From contig JBAZYO010000006.1 of assembly GCA_041659285.1 (NCBI GenBank), forward strand, positions 1 to 64,000: DNA of 64,000 nt, in the 5' to 3' direction. Position 1 is the first letter of the stretch. Each line of letters begins with the position of its first letter. This DNA is from Vicinamibacterales bacterium (GTDB lineage Bacteria; Acidobacteriota; Vicinamibacteria; Vicinamibacterales; UBA2999). The notes beneath the pieces are model-generated. The model saw only the letters and a list, made by a program, of their open reading frames with translations. It was not told the origin of the DNA and did no database searches. The position numbers were made by a program, and so were the translations under genes. Of the stretch, positions 55,730 to 64,000 are shown piece by piece.

Positions 55730-56131
55730 ATGTCACGCCGCCTCGTTGTCTCGATTTTCTTCAGCGCGCTCGTCGCCGGTTTGCCGGCTGCATTGGCCGA
55801 TCCCGTGATTGCCTCGGGGGCACAAGCCGGGCAGGTCTACGAGCCGGGCAGCGGCGTCGTCATGCCCACCGTCGTCGGGGAGGTCAAACCCGGGTACACG
55901 GCCGAGGCCAAGGCCAACCGTATCCAAGGCTCGGTCTTGTTGAGCATTGTGGTGCAGGCCGATGGCACCGTCGGCAACGTGGAAGTGACCCGGTCGCTGG
56001 ACACCAAGTACGGCCTGGACCAGTCGGCGGTGGCCGCCGCCAGGCAATGGACATTCAAACCAGGCACCAGGGACGGCAAGCCCGTCGCCGTCCGCATTGA
56101 GCTCGAGATGACTTTCACGCTCAGGAAGTAG
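55730..56131 (+). CDS. Secreted TonB C-terminal domain protein (133 aa)
   Basis: Residues 45-130 form a TonB-C domain (VKPGYTAEAKANRIQGSVLL, DGTVGNVEVTRSLD, AVAAARQWTFKPGTRDGKPV). The N-terminus is a signal peptide (VVSIFFSALVAGLPAALADP) rather than a lasting anchor with proline linker, so it may be free in the periplasm. AGGAGG precedes the ATG. Its 3' end overlaps the convergent kinase gene by 11 bp. Confidence 0.87.
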   Translation: MSRRLVVSIFFSALVAGLPAALADPVIASGAQAGQVYEPGSGVVMPTVVGEVKPGYTAEAKANRIQGSVLLSIVVQADGTVGNVEVTRSLDTKYGLDQSAVAAARQWTFKPGTRDGKPVAVRIELEMTFTLRK

Positions 56132-58646
56132 ACGAACCGCCCACCACTGCGGCCACCGTGCGCAGCAGCGTCTCGGCGGTGTACGGTTTGGCCAGGAACG
56201 ACTGCACGCCGGCGCGGACCGGGGCCAACGGGCCGCGGCCCTGGCTGACGCCGCTGGCGGCGATGATCCGCACCTGGGGATTCATCTTCAGCAGCACCTG
56301 GATCGTGGCCGGTCCATCCATCACCGGCATCATCATGTCCACGATCACCGCGGCAATACCGTCGCGCCACTGCGCGTAGGCGCTGACGCCCTCGGCGCCG
56401 TCCGAGGCTTCGAGCACCGTGTAGCCGAACGCCTCCAGCGCCTGGCGCGTGACCTTTCTGACGGCCGCCTCGTCATCGATCACCAGCACCCGCTCGCCGT
56501 GGCCGCGCGGCAACGTGGCGCCGTCGATGGCGAGGTCGCTCGCCGGTCCCGACCACTCCGGCAGGCAGATCTCGAAGGTCGTGCCCTTCCCCACTTCGCT
56601 ACGGACGCGGATGAACCCGCCATGCGCCTTGACGATGGCCTGTGACGTCGACAGGCCGAGCCCCGTGCCCTTGCCGACATCCTTGGTGGTGAAGAACGGA
56701 TCGAACATCTTGTCGGCCACCTCGGGCGGAATGCCGGTGCCGTTGTCAGCGATCGCCAGCACCACGTGCTTGCCAGGCGAGGCGTCGGGCACCATCGCCG
56801 CGTACTGCTCGTCGATCTCGAGGCGCGACACCGACAACGTCAGGACGCCGCCACCGGGCATCGCGTCGCGCGCGTTGACGCACAGGTTCATCAGCACCTG
56901 GTGAAGCTGGGTCGGGTCGCCCGACACCACCCATTGCCCTGGCGGGATGTTGGTGCGCACCTGGATCGTCTTCAGGAACGTCTCGTTGGCGATCTTCTCC
57001 ACGTCGCGCACGAGCGGCGCCAGGTCGACGGGCAACTGCCGGCTTTCCACGCCCCTGGCGAACGACAGCACTTGCCTCACCATGTCGGCGCCGCGCGCCG
57101 CGCTGGCCTCGATGGTGACCAGCAGATCCATCCGCGAGGCGTCGGTTTCGTCCTCCTTGAGCAGGGCCACGCCCAGCAGGATCGGCGACAGCGCGTTGTT
57201 GAGGTCGTGCGCGATGCCTCCGGCCAGCGTGCCAATGCTCTCCAGCCGCTGGGCGCGCAGGAACTGCTCCTGCAGGCGCCTGGCCTCGGTGATGTCTTCG
57301 TAGGTGCCGAGTACGCCGGTCACCTCGCCCTCGCGGTTGCGCAAGGCCACCTTGTTGGTGCGCAGCCAGAGCTTCTCGCCATCGGGCCGCACCTGCGGCT
57401 CCTCGAAGTTGAGCTTGGGTTGGCCGGATTCGATCACCTGCCGATCGTCGGCCCGGTACAAGTCGGCGCTGGCCTTCCACCTGGCATCAAAATCGGTCTT
57501 GCCGACAACCTCGAGCGGCGAGGCAAATCCCATGTCGGCCGCGAACGGGCGATTGCATCCCTGGTAGATCAGGTCGCGATCCTTCCAGAACACGCGCTGG
57601 GGGATGGAATCAAGCACCGCCTGCAGCGTCTGGTGTGAAGCGAACTGCGCCTCCTCGAGTCGACGCCGCTCCGTCACGTCCTGGCAGGTGCCGAGCGCGC
57701 GGATTGGCTGGCCGGCGTCGTCCCGGTACACCTGCCAGCGTTCTTCAACGAACTTGACGCGGTCGCCGGGCAGCAGGATCCGGTGCGCCACCTCGCCCGG
57801 TCCCTGCGCATCGAACGACTGGCCTAAGGCGTCGTTCACCTTCTGCCGGTCGTCAGGATGGACGTGCGACAGGAACGCCTCGTGGGTGCCGGCGAACTGA
57901 TCGTCGCCGATTTCGAAGATCCGGTAGGTCTCCTGCGACCAGATCACCGTGCCCTGCGTCAGGTCGGTGTCCCAACTGCCGACCTTTGCCACCTCCTGCG
58001 CCGCCGCCAGGCGGCCCCGTTCGTGCTCCAGTTGCCGCGCCAGTCCGCGCAGGCTCAGCTCGCTCTCGCGCAGATCGGTCTCGACCTGCAGCCGCCGCTG
58101 CTCGCGCTGCTCGGCCGCGAGCGCGAACGACAGGTTGTCGGCGAGCGATTGGAACAACTGCACCTCTTCGTCATCGAAGAACCCGGGCGTATCGCAATAG
58201 ATCCCGAGCACGCCCACCGGCCGGTCATCGACCTTGAGCGGGAAGGCGGCAGACGACCGGTAGCCGCGGGCGGCGGCATCGTCGCGCCACAGCTCATAGG
58301 ACGGGTCCGACAACGTGTCGTTGCACACTGCCGGCGCGCCGGTTCGAAACGCCACCCCCGACGGACCGCGACCGGCGGGTTCATCGAGCACCGACACCCG
58401 GATGGCGTCCAAGTAGCCCAGGTCCGCGCCGTATCTCGCCACCGGCACCAGGGCCTGGCCATCGTCACCGAGCCGGCCCACCCACGCCATGCGCAGGCCG
58501 CCTTCCACCACCGCCACCCGGCACGCCTCGTCGAACAACGTCTGGATGTCGTGGCTGCGGAGGATCAGTGAGTTGATGCGACTGGCCGCGGCATAGACGC
58601 GACTCAGCCGCTGGACCCGTTGATCCGCGGACGGCAGAGGACTCAT
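56121..58646 (-). CDS. GAF-PAS-PAS hybrid histidine kinase (841 aa)
   Basis: A soluble kinase: GAF domain (about 20-185, RMAWVGRLGDDGQALVPVAR), a PAS domain (about 222-330), a second PAS (345-455), HisKA with GGIAHDLNNALSPILLG (His near 478), HATPase (NLCVNARDAMPGGG, DNGTGIPPEV, GTGLGLSTSQAIV) and a receiver with VIVDMMMPVMDGP (Asp near 768). It begins in the stop of the MHYT kinase (ATGA), so both are made together. Both lack a DNA-binding partner. Confidence 0.92.
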   Translation of the reverse strand: MSPLPSADQRVQRLSRVYAAASRINSLILRSHDIQTLFDEACRVAVVEGGLRMAWVGRLGDDGQALVPVARYGADLGYLDAIRVSVLDEPAGRGPSGVAFRTGAPAVCNDTLSDPSYELWRDDAAARGYRSSAAFPLKVDDRPVGVLGIYCDTPGFFDDEEVQLFQSLADNLSFALAAEQREQRRLQVETDLRESELSLRGLARQLEHERGRLAAAQEVAKVGSWDTDLTQGTVIWSQETYRIFEIGDDQFAGTHEAFLSHVHPDDRQKVNDALGQSFDAQGPGEVAHRILLPGDRVKFVEERWQVYRDDAGQPIRALGTCQDVTERRRLEEAQFASHQTLQAVLDSIPQRVFWKDRDLIYQGCNRPFAADMGFASPLEVVGKTDFDARWKASADLYRADDRQVIESGQPKLNFEEPQVRPDGEKLWLRTNKVALRNREGEVTGVLGTYEDITEARRLQEQFLRAQRLESIGTLAGGIAHDLNNALSPILLGVALLKEDETDASRMDLLVTIEASAARGADMVRQVLSFARGVESRQLPVDLAPLVRDVEKIANETFLKTIQVRTNIPPGQWVVSGDPTQLHQVLMNLCVNARDAMPGGGVLTLSVSRLEIDEQYAAMVPDASPGKHVVLAIADNGTGIPPEVADKMFDPFFTTKDVGKGTGLGLSTSQAIVKAHGGFIRVRSEVGKGTTFEICLPEWSGPASDLAIDGATLPRGHGERVLVIDDEAAVRKVTRQALEAFGYTVLEASDGAEGVSAYAQWRDGIAAVIVDMMMPVMDGPATIQVLLKMNPQVRIIAASGVSQGRGPLAPVRAGVQSFLAKPYTAETLLRTVAAVVGGSSTS

Positions 58647-61594
58647 CGCGGCTCCTGGAGCGCCTTGCGGACGATCTTCAGCAAGGCATCGGCGCTGTAC
58701 GGCTTGGGCAGAAAGAGCGAGACGCCGGCGGCCGCGACGCCGGCGACGCGGCCGGTGGTATTGAGACCGCTGGCCACGACGATCCGGACCTGCGGGTTCA
58801 TCCCGAGCAACGCCTGGATCGCCGCCGGCCCGTCCATCACCGGCATCATTATGTCGATGATCACCGCGGCGATCTCGTGGCGGCGCATGGCATACACGGC
58901 GACTGCCTCGGCGCCGTCGGACGCCAGGACGACGCGATAGCCGAACGCCTCCAGCGTCTGCCCCGTGATCTGCCGCACCGCTGCCTCGTCATCCACCACC
59001 AGCAGCAACTCGCCCTGGCCGCGCGGGAGCTCGGCGTGTTCGGCCGGCCCGGGCGCCGACGCGGCCGCCTCGCTGACCGGCAGGCAGAGCCGGAAGGTCG
59101 TGCCCAGGCCCGGCTCGCTATAGGCGCGGATGAACCCGCCGTGGCTCCGCACGATCGCCAGCGAGGTCGACAGGCCAAGGCCGGTGCCCTTGCCGACTGC
59201 CTTGGTGGTAAAGAACGGCTCGAACACCTTGTCGAGCGATTCGGGCGAAATGCCGGTACCGGTGTCGGCGACCGTGATCTCGACATACGGGCCCGGCGCC
59301 ACCTCGCCTTCGAGCGCCGCGTACTGCGCGTCGAGCGTGACCTGGCGGGCCGACATTTTCAACGTGCCGCCGCCGGGCATGGCATCGCGCGCGTTGACAC
59401 ACAGGTTGATGAGGACCTGGTGCAACTGCGTCGGGTCGCCCGCGACCAGCGGCAGGTTGGCCTCGCTCGAGTTGATTACCTGGATGTTCTTCGGAAACGC
59501 GTCCTTGACGATCTTCTCGATATCCTGCATCAGTGGCGCCACACGCACCTGGACCCGCTGGCCGTCGACGCCGCGGGCGAACAACAGGACCTGCTTCACC
59601 ATGTCAGCGCCGCGGTGGGCGCTGGCATTGATGGTGTCGAGCATCTCCAGCTTGACGGGGTCGCCCTCGCCCTCGCGCAGCAGGCTGATGCTCATCATGA
59701 TCGGCGCCAGCACGTTGTTCAGATCGTGCGCAATGCCGCCGGCCAGGGTCCCGATGCTCTCCATGCGTTGGGCCCGGAGGAACTGCTGCTCCAGCTTGCG
59801 GCGCTCGGTAACGTCGGTCTCGATCATCAGCACGGCTTGCGCGTCGCCGCCGGCATTGCGGACCAGGGTCCACCGGCAGTCCATGAACAGCGTCTCGCCG
59901 GCCTTGGTCTTCCTCCGGAGCTCACCCACCCACTCCCCATGCAGGTGGAGGGTCTCGAGGGCGTGGTCACGCGTGCCTGAATCCGGCTCGAACAAGTCCA
60001 GCGTCGATTGCCCGAGTGCTTCCGCGGCGCTCCACCCGAACACCCGTTCGGCGCTCTTGTTCAGATAGGTGATGCGGTGTGACAGGTCGCGAACCAGAAT
60101 GGCGTCCCGGGCCTTGTCGAGCAACTCGGCCTGCTGCTCGAGACGCGCGCGCACCGCCGTGGCCTCGGTTTCAGCGCGTTCGCGGCGAATGGCCTCGGCC
60201 AGCACGTTGGCCATCGCCTGCAGGAACAACGTGTCGTCCGCCGAGAAGGGACCAGGGCCGGCCACCATCCTGAGCGTGCCGCCTTCCGCGCTGAGCGCCC
60301 GGACTTCGGCCACGGGAACGGAGAGGGTCGTCGCCACGGCCTGCACCGCGAGGTCCGTCAGGTGCGCGGTGCTCGCGCCGGCCAGCGCCCGCTGTCCGAG
60401 CGCGGCGAGCGCGGCCTGCTGGCGGGCCTGTCTCTGCGTTTCCTGGGCGCGCCGCCGAAGGTCCGTGATGTCGCGGGACGACCCGGCGACATAATCCACG
60501 CGGCCGTGGCCGGTCGCCACCGGGTGGAAGATGTACTCGTACACACCAAACGTCCCGTTCGCAAAGGTGAGCGGCGTCTCGTCCCTGATCGCATGGCCGG
60601 TGCGGAAGACTTCCTGGATTTGACCATCGAGCCTGGCCGCGACCTCGGCGGGGTATTGAAGGTCGCCAAAGGTCTTCCCCACGACTTGTTCGAGACCAAG
60701 CCCGAACATCGTGAGCAGCGCCTGGTTGGAGTAGACGAACCGGCCGTCGCGATCGAAGACGTAGATGAAGTCGCTCAACGACGACAGCGCCACGTCGAAC
60801 ACGCGCTGCTGCTGGCGCGCGAACCCTTCGGCGGCCAGCAACCGGCGATCGAGCATGGCCGCCACCAGTGTCGTTCCCAGCAGCACCATCGCGGCGATTA
60901 CCAGCGTGCCGGACAACCCGTGCGGATCAAGCCCGCCTCCGGGCGTCCAGGTCCCCGGGGATTCGATGACGTAGAAGCTGGCCGCCAGCATGCCGACGAA
61001 ATGCATGCCGCAAATGCCGCCGCCCATGGCGAGCGCGGAGGCGGCGCGGCGCTTCATGCGGTGCGGCCCGAGGTCGTCGCGATAGGCGTAGGCGAACGCC
61101 AGCGCGGCCGTTGAGGCGATGACGGCGATCAGGAGCGACGCCGTGAACAGGAGGGGCGAGTACTCAATCCTCGCGGGCAGGTCCATGGCGGCCATGCCGG
61201 TGTAGTGCATCGCCGCGATGGCCAGGCCCATCACCACGCCCCCGGCCAGGATCATGGAGCGCGTGAGGAGCGGACGGCAGACCAGCCACAACGACAGGGC
61301 CGACGCCGCAATCGCAATGACGATCGAGGCCGCGACCAGGTCGAGGCGATAGACCATGGGCACGGGCAGCGTGAAGGCCAGCATGCCGGTGAAGTGCATG
61401 CTCCAGATGCCGAGGCCCATCGTGGACGCCCCGCCCAGGCGCCACAAGAGACGGGCGATCCCGGTCGAGGCCGTGACGCGTCCCGCCAGGTCGAAAGAGA
61501 CATACGACGCCACTACGGCGATGACAAGGGAGAGAACTACGAGGAGCGGGTCGTAGGAACCGGTTAGCGAGGCGCCGGGAGTGAGGTCGCTCAT
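58643..61594 (-). CDS. MHYT-domain hybrid histidine kinase (983 aa)
   Basis: The N-terminal MHYT domain has seven helices and three copies of its motif (SMHFTGM, AMHYTGM, GMHFVGM), thought to bind copper and sense a diatomic gas. PAS (about 275-385), a GAF-like part (about 405-495), PAS (500-600), HisKA with GGIAHDLNNVLAPIMM (His near 621), HATPase and receiver (VIIDIMMPVMDGP, Asp near 911) follow. The last 350 residues are closely similar to those of the neighbouring kinase, which points to duplication. Confidence 0.92.
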   Translation of the reverse strand: MSDLTPGASLTGSYDPLLVVLSLVIAVVASYVSFDLAGRVTASTGIARLLWRLGGASTMGLGIWSMHFTGMLAFTLPVPMVYRLDLVAASIVIAIAASALSLWLVCRPLLTRSMILAGGVVMGLAIAAMHYTGMAAMDLPARIEYSPLLFTASLLIAVIASTAALAFAYAYRDDLGPHRMKRRAASALAMGGGICGMHFVGMLAASFYVIESPGTWTPGGGLDPHGLSGTLVIAAMVLLGTTLVAAMLDRRLLAAEGFARQQQRVFDVALSSLSDFIYVFDRDGRFVYSNQALLTMFGLGLEQVVGKTFGDLQYPAEVAARLDGQIQEVFRTGHAIRDETPLTFANGTFGVYEYIFHPVATGHGRVDYVAGSSRDITDLRRRAQETQRQARQQAALAALGQRALAGASTAHLTDLAVQAVATTLSVPVAEVRALSAEGGTLRMVAGPGPFSADDTLFLQAMANVLAEAIRRERAETEATAVRARLEQQAELLDKARDAILVRDLSHRITYLNKSAERVFGWSAAEALGQSTLDLFEPDSGTRDHALETLHLHGEWVGELRRKTKAGETLFMDCRWTLVRNAGGDAQAVLMIETDVTERRKLEQQFLRAQRMESIGTLAGGIAHDLNNVLAPIMMSISLLREGEGDPVKLEMLDTINASAHRGADMVKQVLLFARGVDGQRVQVRVAPLMQDIEKIVKDAFPKNIQVINSSEANLPLVAGDPTQLHQVLINLCVNARDAMPGGGTLKMSARQVTLDAQYAALEGEVAPGPYVEITVADTGTGISPESLDKVFEPFFTTKAVGKGTGLGLSTSLAIVRSHGGFIRAYSEPGLGTTFRLCLPVSEAAASAPGPAEHAELPRGQGELLLVVDDEAAVRQITGQTLEAFGYRVVLASDGAEAVAVYAMRRHEIAAVIIDIMMPVMDGPAAIQALLGMNPQVRIVVASGLNTTGRVAGVAAAGVSLFLPKPYSADALLKIVRKALQEPR

Positions 61595-61744
61595 GGCGGG
61601 CGGCTGGAGTATTCATTGTCGCAGGAAGCGTGCAAGGCCAGACATATTCCTGTGGCCGAGGTAGGGCGGCGGCGGTCAATTTCTGCTACTCTGAGCGCAA
61701 GCAGGCCCTTCGCCAGCAGGCGCCGGCTCCCCGAGGTAGTAGCG

Positions 61745-62545
61745 ATGACTCACAACGGCCAGCGTTTGCGCGGTCTCTGGGTGAGCGTGTGTGCGACCCT
61801 GTCGCTGGTCGCCCTGCCGGGCCCGGCGGCGGCACAGAACCCGACCCCACAGGCATCCGGCGGTTTTCAGGCTCCAGCCAGCCCCGACTTCATGCTCGGC
61901 CGTCCTCGGGCCAGCGTGGGCGTGCGGGGTGGATGGGTGTTTGCCAGCGCCGGGTCCGACATCTACGACTTCGTCACCGATCAACTGACGGTCGAGAAGT
62001 CGTCGTTCAACGCGCCAGGCTTCGGCGCGGAAGTCGGCGTCAACCTCACGCCGCGCCTCGACCTCATCGCCGGCTTCGACCTGGCCAAGTCCACGACCCC
62101 GTCCGAGTACCGCAAGTTCGTGGACAATCGCAACCTGCCGATTCAGCAGACCACCTCGCTTCGCCAGTCGAACGTGTTTGCCGCGATCAAGTTCGCGGTG
62201 CTGCCCCGCGGGCGCGCCGTCAGCCGCTTCGCCTGGATTCCGTCCACCATCGTCCCCTACGTGGGCGCCGGCGGCGGGCTCGTCAACTACGACTTCCAGC
62301 AGCGCGGCGACTTCGTCGACTTCAGCGACAGCCGCGTGTTCACCGAGTCGTTCCGGTCGCACGGCTGGACGCCCACCGCGCACGTGTTCGGCGGCGCCGA
62401 CATCAAGGTCTACAAGCGGATGTTCATGTCGCTCGAGGGACGTTACGTCTGGGCCAACGCCAAGCTCAGCGCCGACTTCATTGACTTCGACCCGATGGAC
62501 CTCGGGGGAATCCGGTTTGGCGCCGGACTCCACCTCGTGTTTTGA
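61745..62545 (+). CDS. Outer-membrane beta-barrel protein (266 aa)
   Basis: Signal peptide (LWVSVCATLSLVALPGPAAAQ), then alternating strands typical of a small OmpW/OmpX-like barrel (RASVGVRGGWVFASAGSDIY, GVNLTPRLDLIAGFDLAKST, YVGAGGGLVNYDFQQRGDF) and a last strand IRFGAGLHLVF ending in phenylalanine, the barrel-assembly signal. ATG 61745 starts the signal peptide. It is 13 bp before the next gene, so the two are probably co-transcribed. Confidence 0.82.
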   Translation: MTHNGQRLRGLWVSVCATLSLVALPGPAAAQNPTPQASGGFQAPASPDFMLGRPRASVGVRGGWVFASAGSDIYDFVTDQLTVEKSSFNAPGFGAEVGVNLTPRLDLIAGFDLAKSTTPSEYRKFVDNRNLPIQQTTSLRQSNVFAAIKFAVLPRGRAVSRFAWIPSTIVPYVGAGGGLVNYDFQQRGDFVDFSDSRVFTESFRSHGWTPTAHVFGGADIKVYKRMFMSLEGRYVWANAKLSADFIDFDPMDLGGIRFGAGLHLVF

Positions 62546-62558
62546 GCGGAGACCGACC

Positions 62559-63830
62559 ATGACAACGACACTGCTTCTCGCGTTCTCACTGGCGGCCGGC
62601 GTCGCGCACGCCCAACAGACCGCCCCGCCGCCGCGACCGGCCACCGCCCAGGTTGACGCGCGCTTCGCCAACTGGCTTGGCTGCTGGCGCCTCGAAGACG
62701 ACCTGGCCGGCACCGGCGCGCGCCTCTGCATCACGCCCGACACCCCGGGTGTCCGGCTGGACACCGTGGTCGCCAAGATCAACAGCGCCACCGAAATCCT
62801 GCGGACCGATGGCGTGGCGCGGCCGATCACCGACGCCGAGTGCAAGGGCAGCGAGCGCGCCGAGTGGTCGCGCGATGGCCAGCGCGTGTTCCGCTACACC
62901 GACGTCACCTGCGGCGCCGAACCGGCGCGCAAGGTGACGAGCATCGCGTTCCTCATGAGCGGGCCGTCGTGGATCAACGTCCAGTTCGTGGAGGGCGGCC
63001 CGAACAAGACGGTGCGCGTCCAGCGCTACCGGCGGGCCCTCGACCAGAAGCTGGCCGACGGTTCACTCGCCATGCAAGTGGTCGTCTCAGCAACCCGCGC
63101 GTTGACCGAGGCCGACACGCTCTGGAACGTGGACGATGTGATCGAGGCCAGCGGCAAGGTGCCGGCGGAAGCCGTGCAGGCGGCCGTGGCCGAAGCCAAG
63201 GGCCGCTTCGTGATCAACAAGAAGACCCTCGTGGCCATGGCTGACGCCGGCGTGGCGGAGAACGTCATCGACCTGATGATCGGCCTGGCCTATCCCGAGC
63301 GCTTCGTCGTCCAACGCCTCGGCAGCGGCATGGCCTCAGCCCCCGTCGGCATCTCGATGGGCGGCGGCTACTACGATCCGTTCATGTCGCCGATCATGTT
63401 CGGCGGCGCCTACGACGATTGCTATGGCTACGGCTACCGCAGCTACTACTCGTCGTGCGGGTACTATTCGCCGTACTCGAACTACTACCCGTATAACGGC
63501 TACGGCTACGGCTACTACTACCCGAACAGCGGCGGATGGGTGATCGTGGACAACGGGACGGGTACTGGCACCGCCACGCCGGCGCCCGAGGGCCGCGTCG
63601 TCAACGGCCGCGGCTACACGCAGGTGCGGCCGCGCGACAACGAGCCGGCACCGGTGCGGACGAGCGGTAACGGTAACGGCTCCAGCGCCGGATGGTCCGG
63701 CAGCAACGGCGGCAGCGACACCGGATCGAGCGGCGTGTCGTCGCAGGGATATTCGGGCGGCTCGTCCGGATCCAGCGGCGACTCGGGCGCCCGCACCGCC
63801 GTGCCGCGTCCGCCCGGCGGCGGACTCTAG
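62559..63830 (+). CDS. Secreted protein with Tyr-rich and Gly/Ser-rich tail (423 aa)
   Basis: Signal peptide (LLLAFSLAAGVAHAQ), then an unnamed domain to about residue 265 (ARFANWLGCWRLEDDLAGTG, with Cys pairs), then low-complexity segments: about 270-325 packed with Tyr, Gly and Ser (YDDCYGYGYRSYYSSCGYYS) and a tail of Gly/Ser/Asn. Such tyrosine-rich stretches suggest surface adhesion or cross-linking. No family recognised. Confidence 0.72.
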   Translation: MTTTLLLAFSLAAGVAHAQQTAPPPRPATAQVDARFANWLGCWRLEDDLAGTGARLCITPDTPGVRLDTVVAKINSATEILRTDGVARPITDAECKGSERAEWSRDGQRVFRYTDVTCGAEPARKVTSIAFLMSGPSWINVQFVEGGPNKTVRVQRYRRALDQKLADGSLAMQVVVSATRALTEADTLWNVDDVIEASGKVPAEAVQAAVAEAKGRFVINKKTLVAMADAGVAENVIDLMIGLAYPERFVVQRLGSGMASAPVGISMGGGYYDPFMSPIMFGGAYDDCYGYGYRSYYSSCGYYSPYSNYYPYNGYGYGYYYPNSGGWVIVDNGTGTGTATPAPEGRVVNGRGYTQVRPRDNEPAPVRTSGNGNGSSAGWSGSNGGSDTGSSGVSSQGYSGGSSGSSGDSGARTAVPRPPGGGL

Positions 63831-63853
63831 CCACCGCGAACTGGAGTAACCTG

Positions 63854-63897
63854 CCAAGGCCTGAGGGCATCGTAGCCTTCAGGCCTTTGGTCTTTTT
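63854..63897 (+). terminator. Rho-independent terminator
   Basis: CCAAGGCCTGA pairs with TCAGGCCTTTGG and a TCTTTTT run follows. Confidence 0.8.
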
Positions 63898-63930
63898 GAA
63901 GCCTTTCTCAGAATCTCAGGAGAGCGACGC

Positions 63931-64000
63931 ATGAGCACTGGTCCCTTGGCGATTGGCACGGATGCCCCCGACTTCGAGGCACAAACCACTGACGGTCCGA
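63931..64000 (+). CDS. Peroxiredoxin N-terminus (3' end beyond window)
   Basis: MSTGPLAIGTDAPDFEAQTT begins like AhpC/TSA or Prx6-type peroxiredoxins (GxxAPDFxxxTxDG). CAGGAGAG lies before the ATG. Only 23 residues are visible, so the subtype cannot be told. Confidence 0.7.
   Translation, partial: MSTGPLAIGTDAPDFEAQTTDGP

Overview
The window is GC-rich DNA from a bacterial chromosome, most likely an acidobacterium of the Vicinamibacteria type. The pointers are a lone ADOP-type MacB permease, a TldD/TldE-DUF4175-BatA-DUF58-MoxR operon with a DUF4159 gene beside it, many hybrid histidine kinases, and short REP-like palindromes between genes. This placement is inferred from gene content; no rRNA is present.

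Positions 1 to about 12,608 are the right end of an integrated element loaded with defence genes: a DUF262 protein (cut by the window edge), a ParB-like protein without ParA, a small nuclease-like protein with an in-frame stop, an RloC-like zinc-hook ATPase, a BsuBI/PstI-type restriction-modification pair led by a ribbon-helix-helix regulator with a clear operator, an Mrr-like endonuclease, a tRNA-Leu(UAA) gene split by a 247-nt group I intron, and a tyrosine integrase. Next to the integrase lies the 5' half of a second, intron-less tRNA-Leu gene that stops just after the anticodon. The simplest reading is that the element inserted in the anticodon loop of the host tRNA-Leu(UAA), broke it, and carries its own copy whose anticodon loop is shielded by a self-splicing intron. 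This is the most striking thing in the window.

From 12,609 on the content is chromosomal. 12.7-16.5 kb: DinB, a Dch-like hydratase and a DUF255 thioredoxin protein. 16.5-17.0 kb: a gene-free patch of hairpins and 18-bp tandem repeats. 17.0-26.4 kb: BrkB/YihY, YtxH and other small envelope proteins interleaved with two sigma-54-dependent response regulators, kinases and several tiny genes, some with good sigma-54 promoter matches. 26.4-31.7 kb: a leucine-degradation operon (split methylcrotonyl-CoA carboxylase, methylglutaconyl-CoA hydratase-like enzyme, HMG-CoA lyase). 31.8-40.2 kb: a PAS hybrid kinase, an OmpA-like protein, an AsmA-like protein, a LecA-like secreted protein, DUF4159, and BON and CsbD stress proteins. 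40.3-51.7 kb: the large minus-strand Tld/MoxR operon. 51.8-56.1 kb: ADOP permease, MFS transporter, TonB-like protein. 56.1-61.6 kb: two overlapping hybrid kinases with related C-terminal halves. 61.7-64 kb: an outer-membrane barrel, a secreted Tyr/Gly/Ser-rich protein and the start of a peroxiredoxin.
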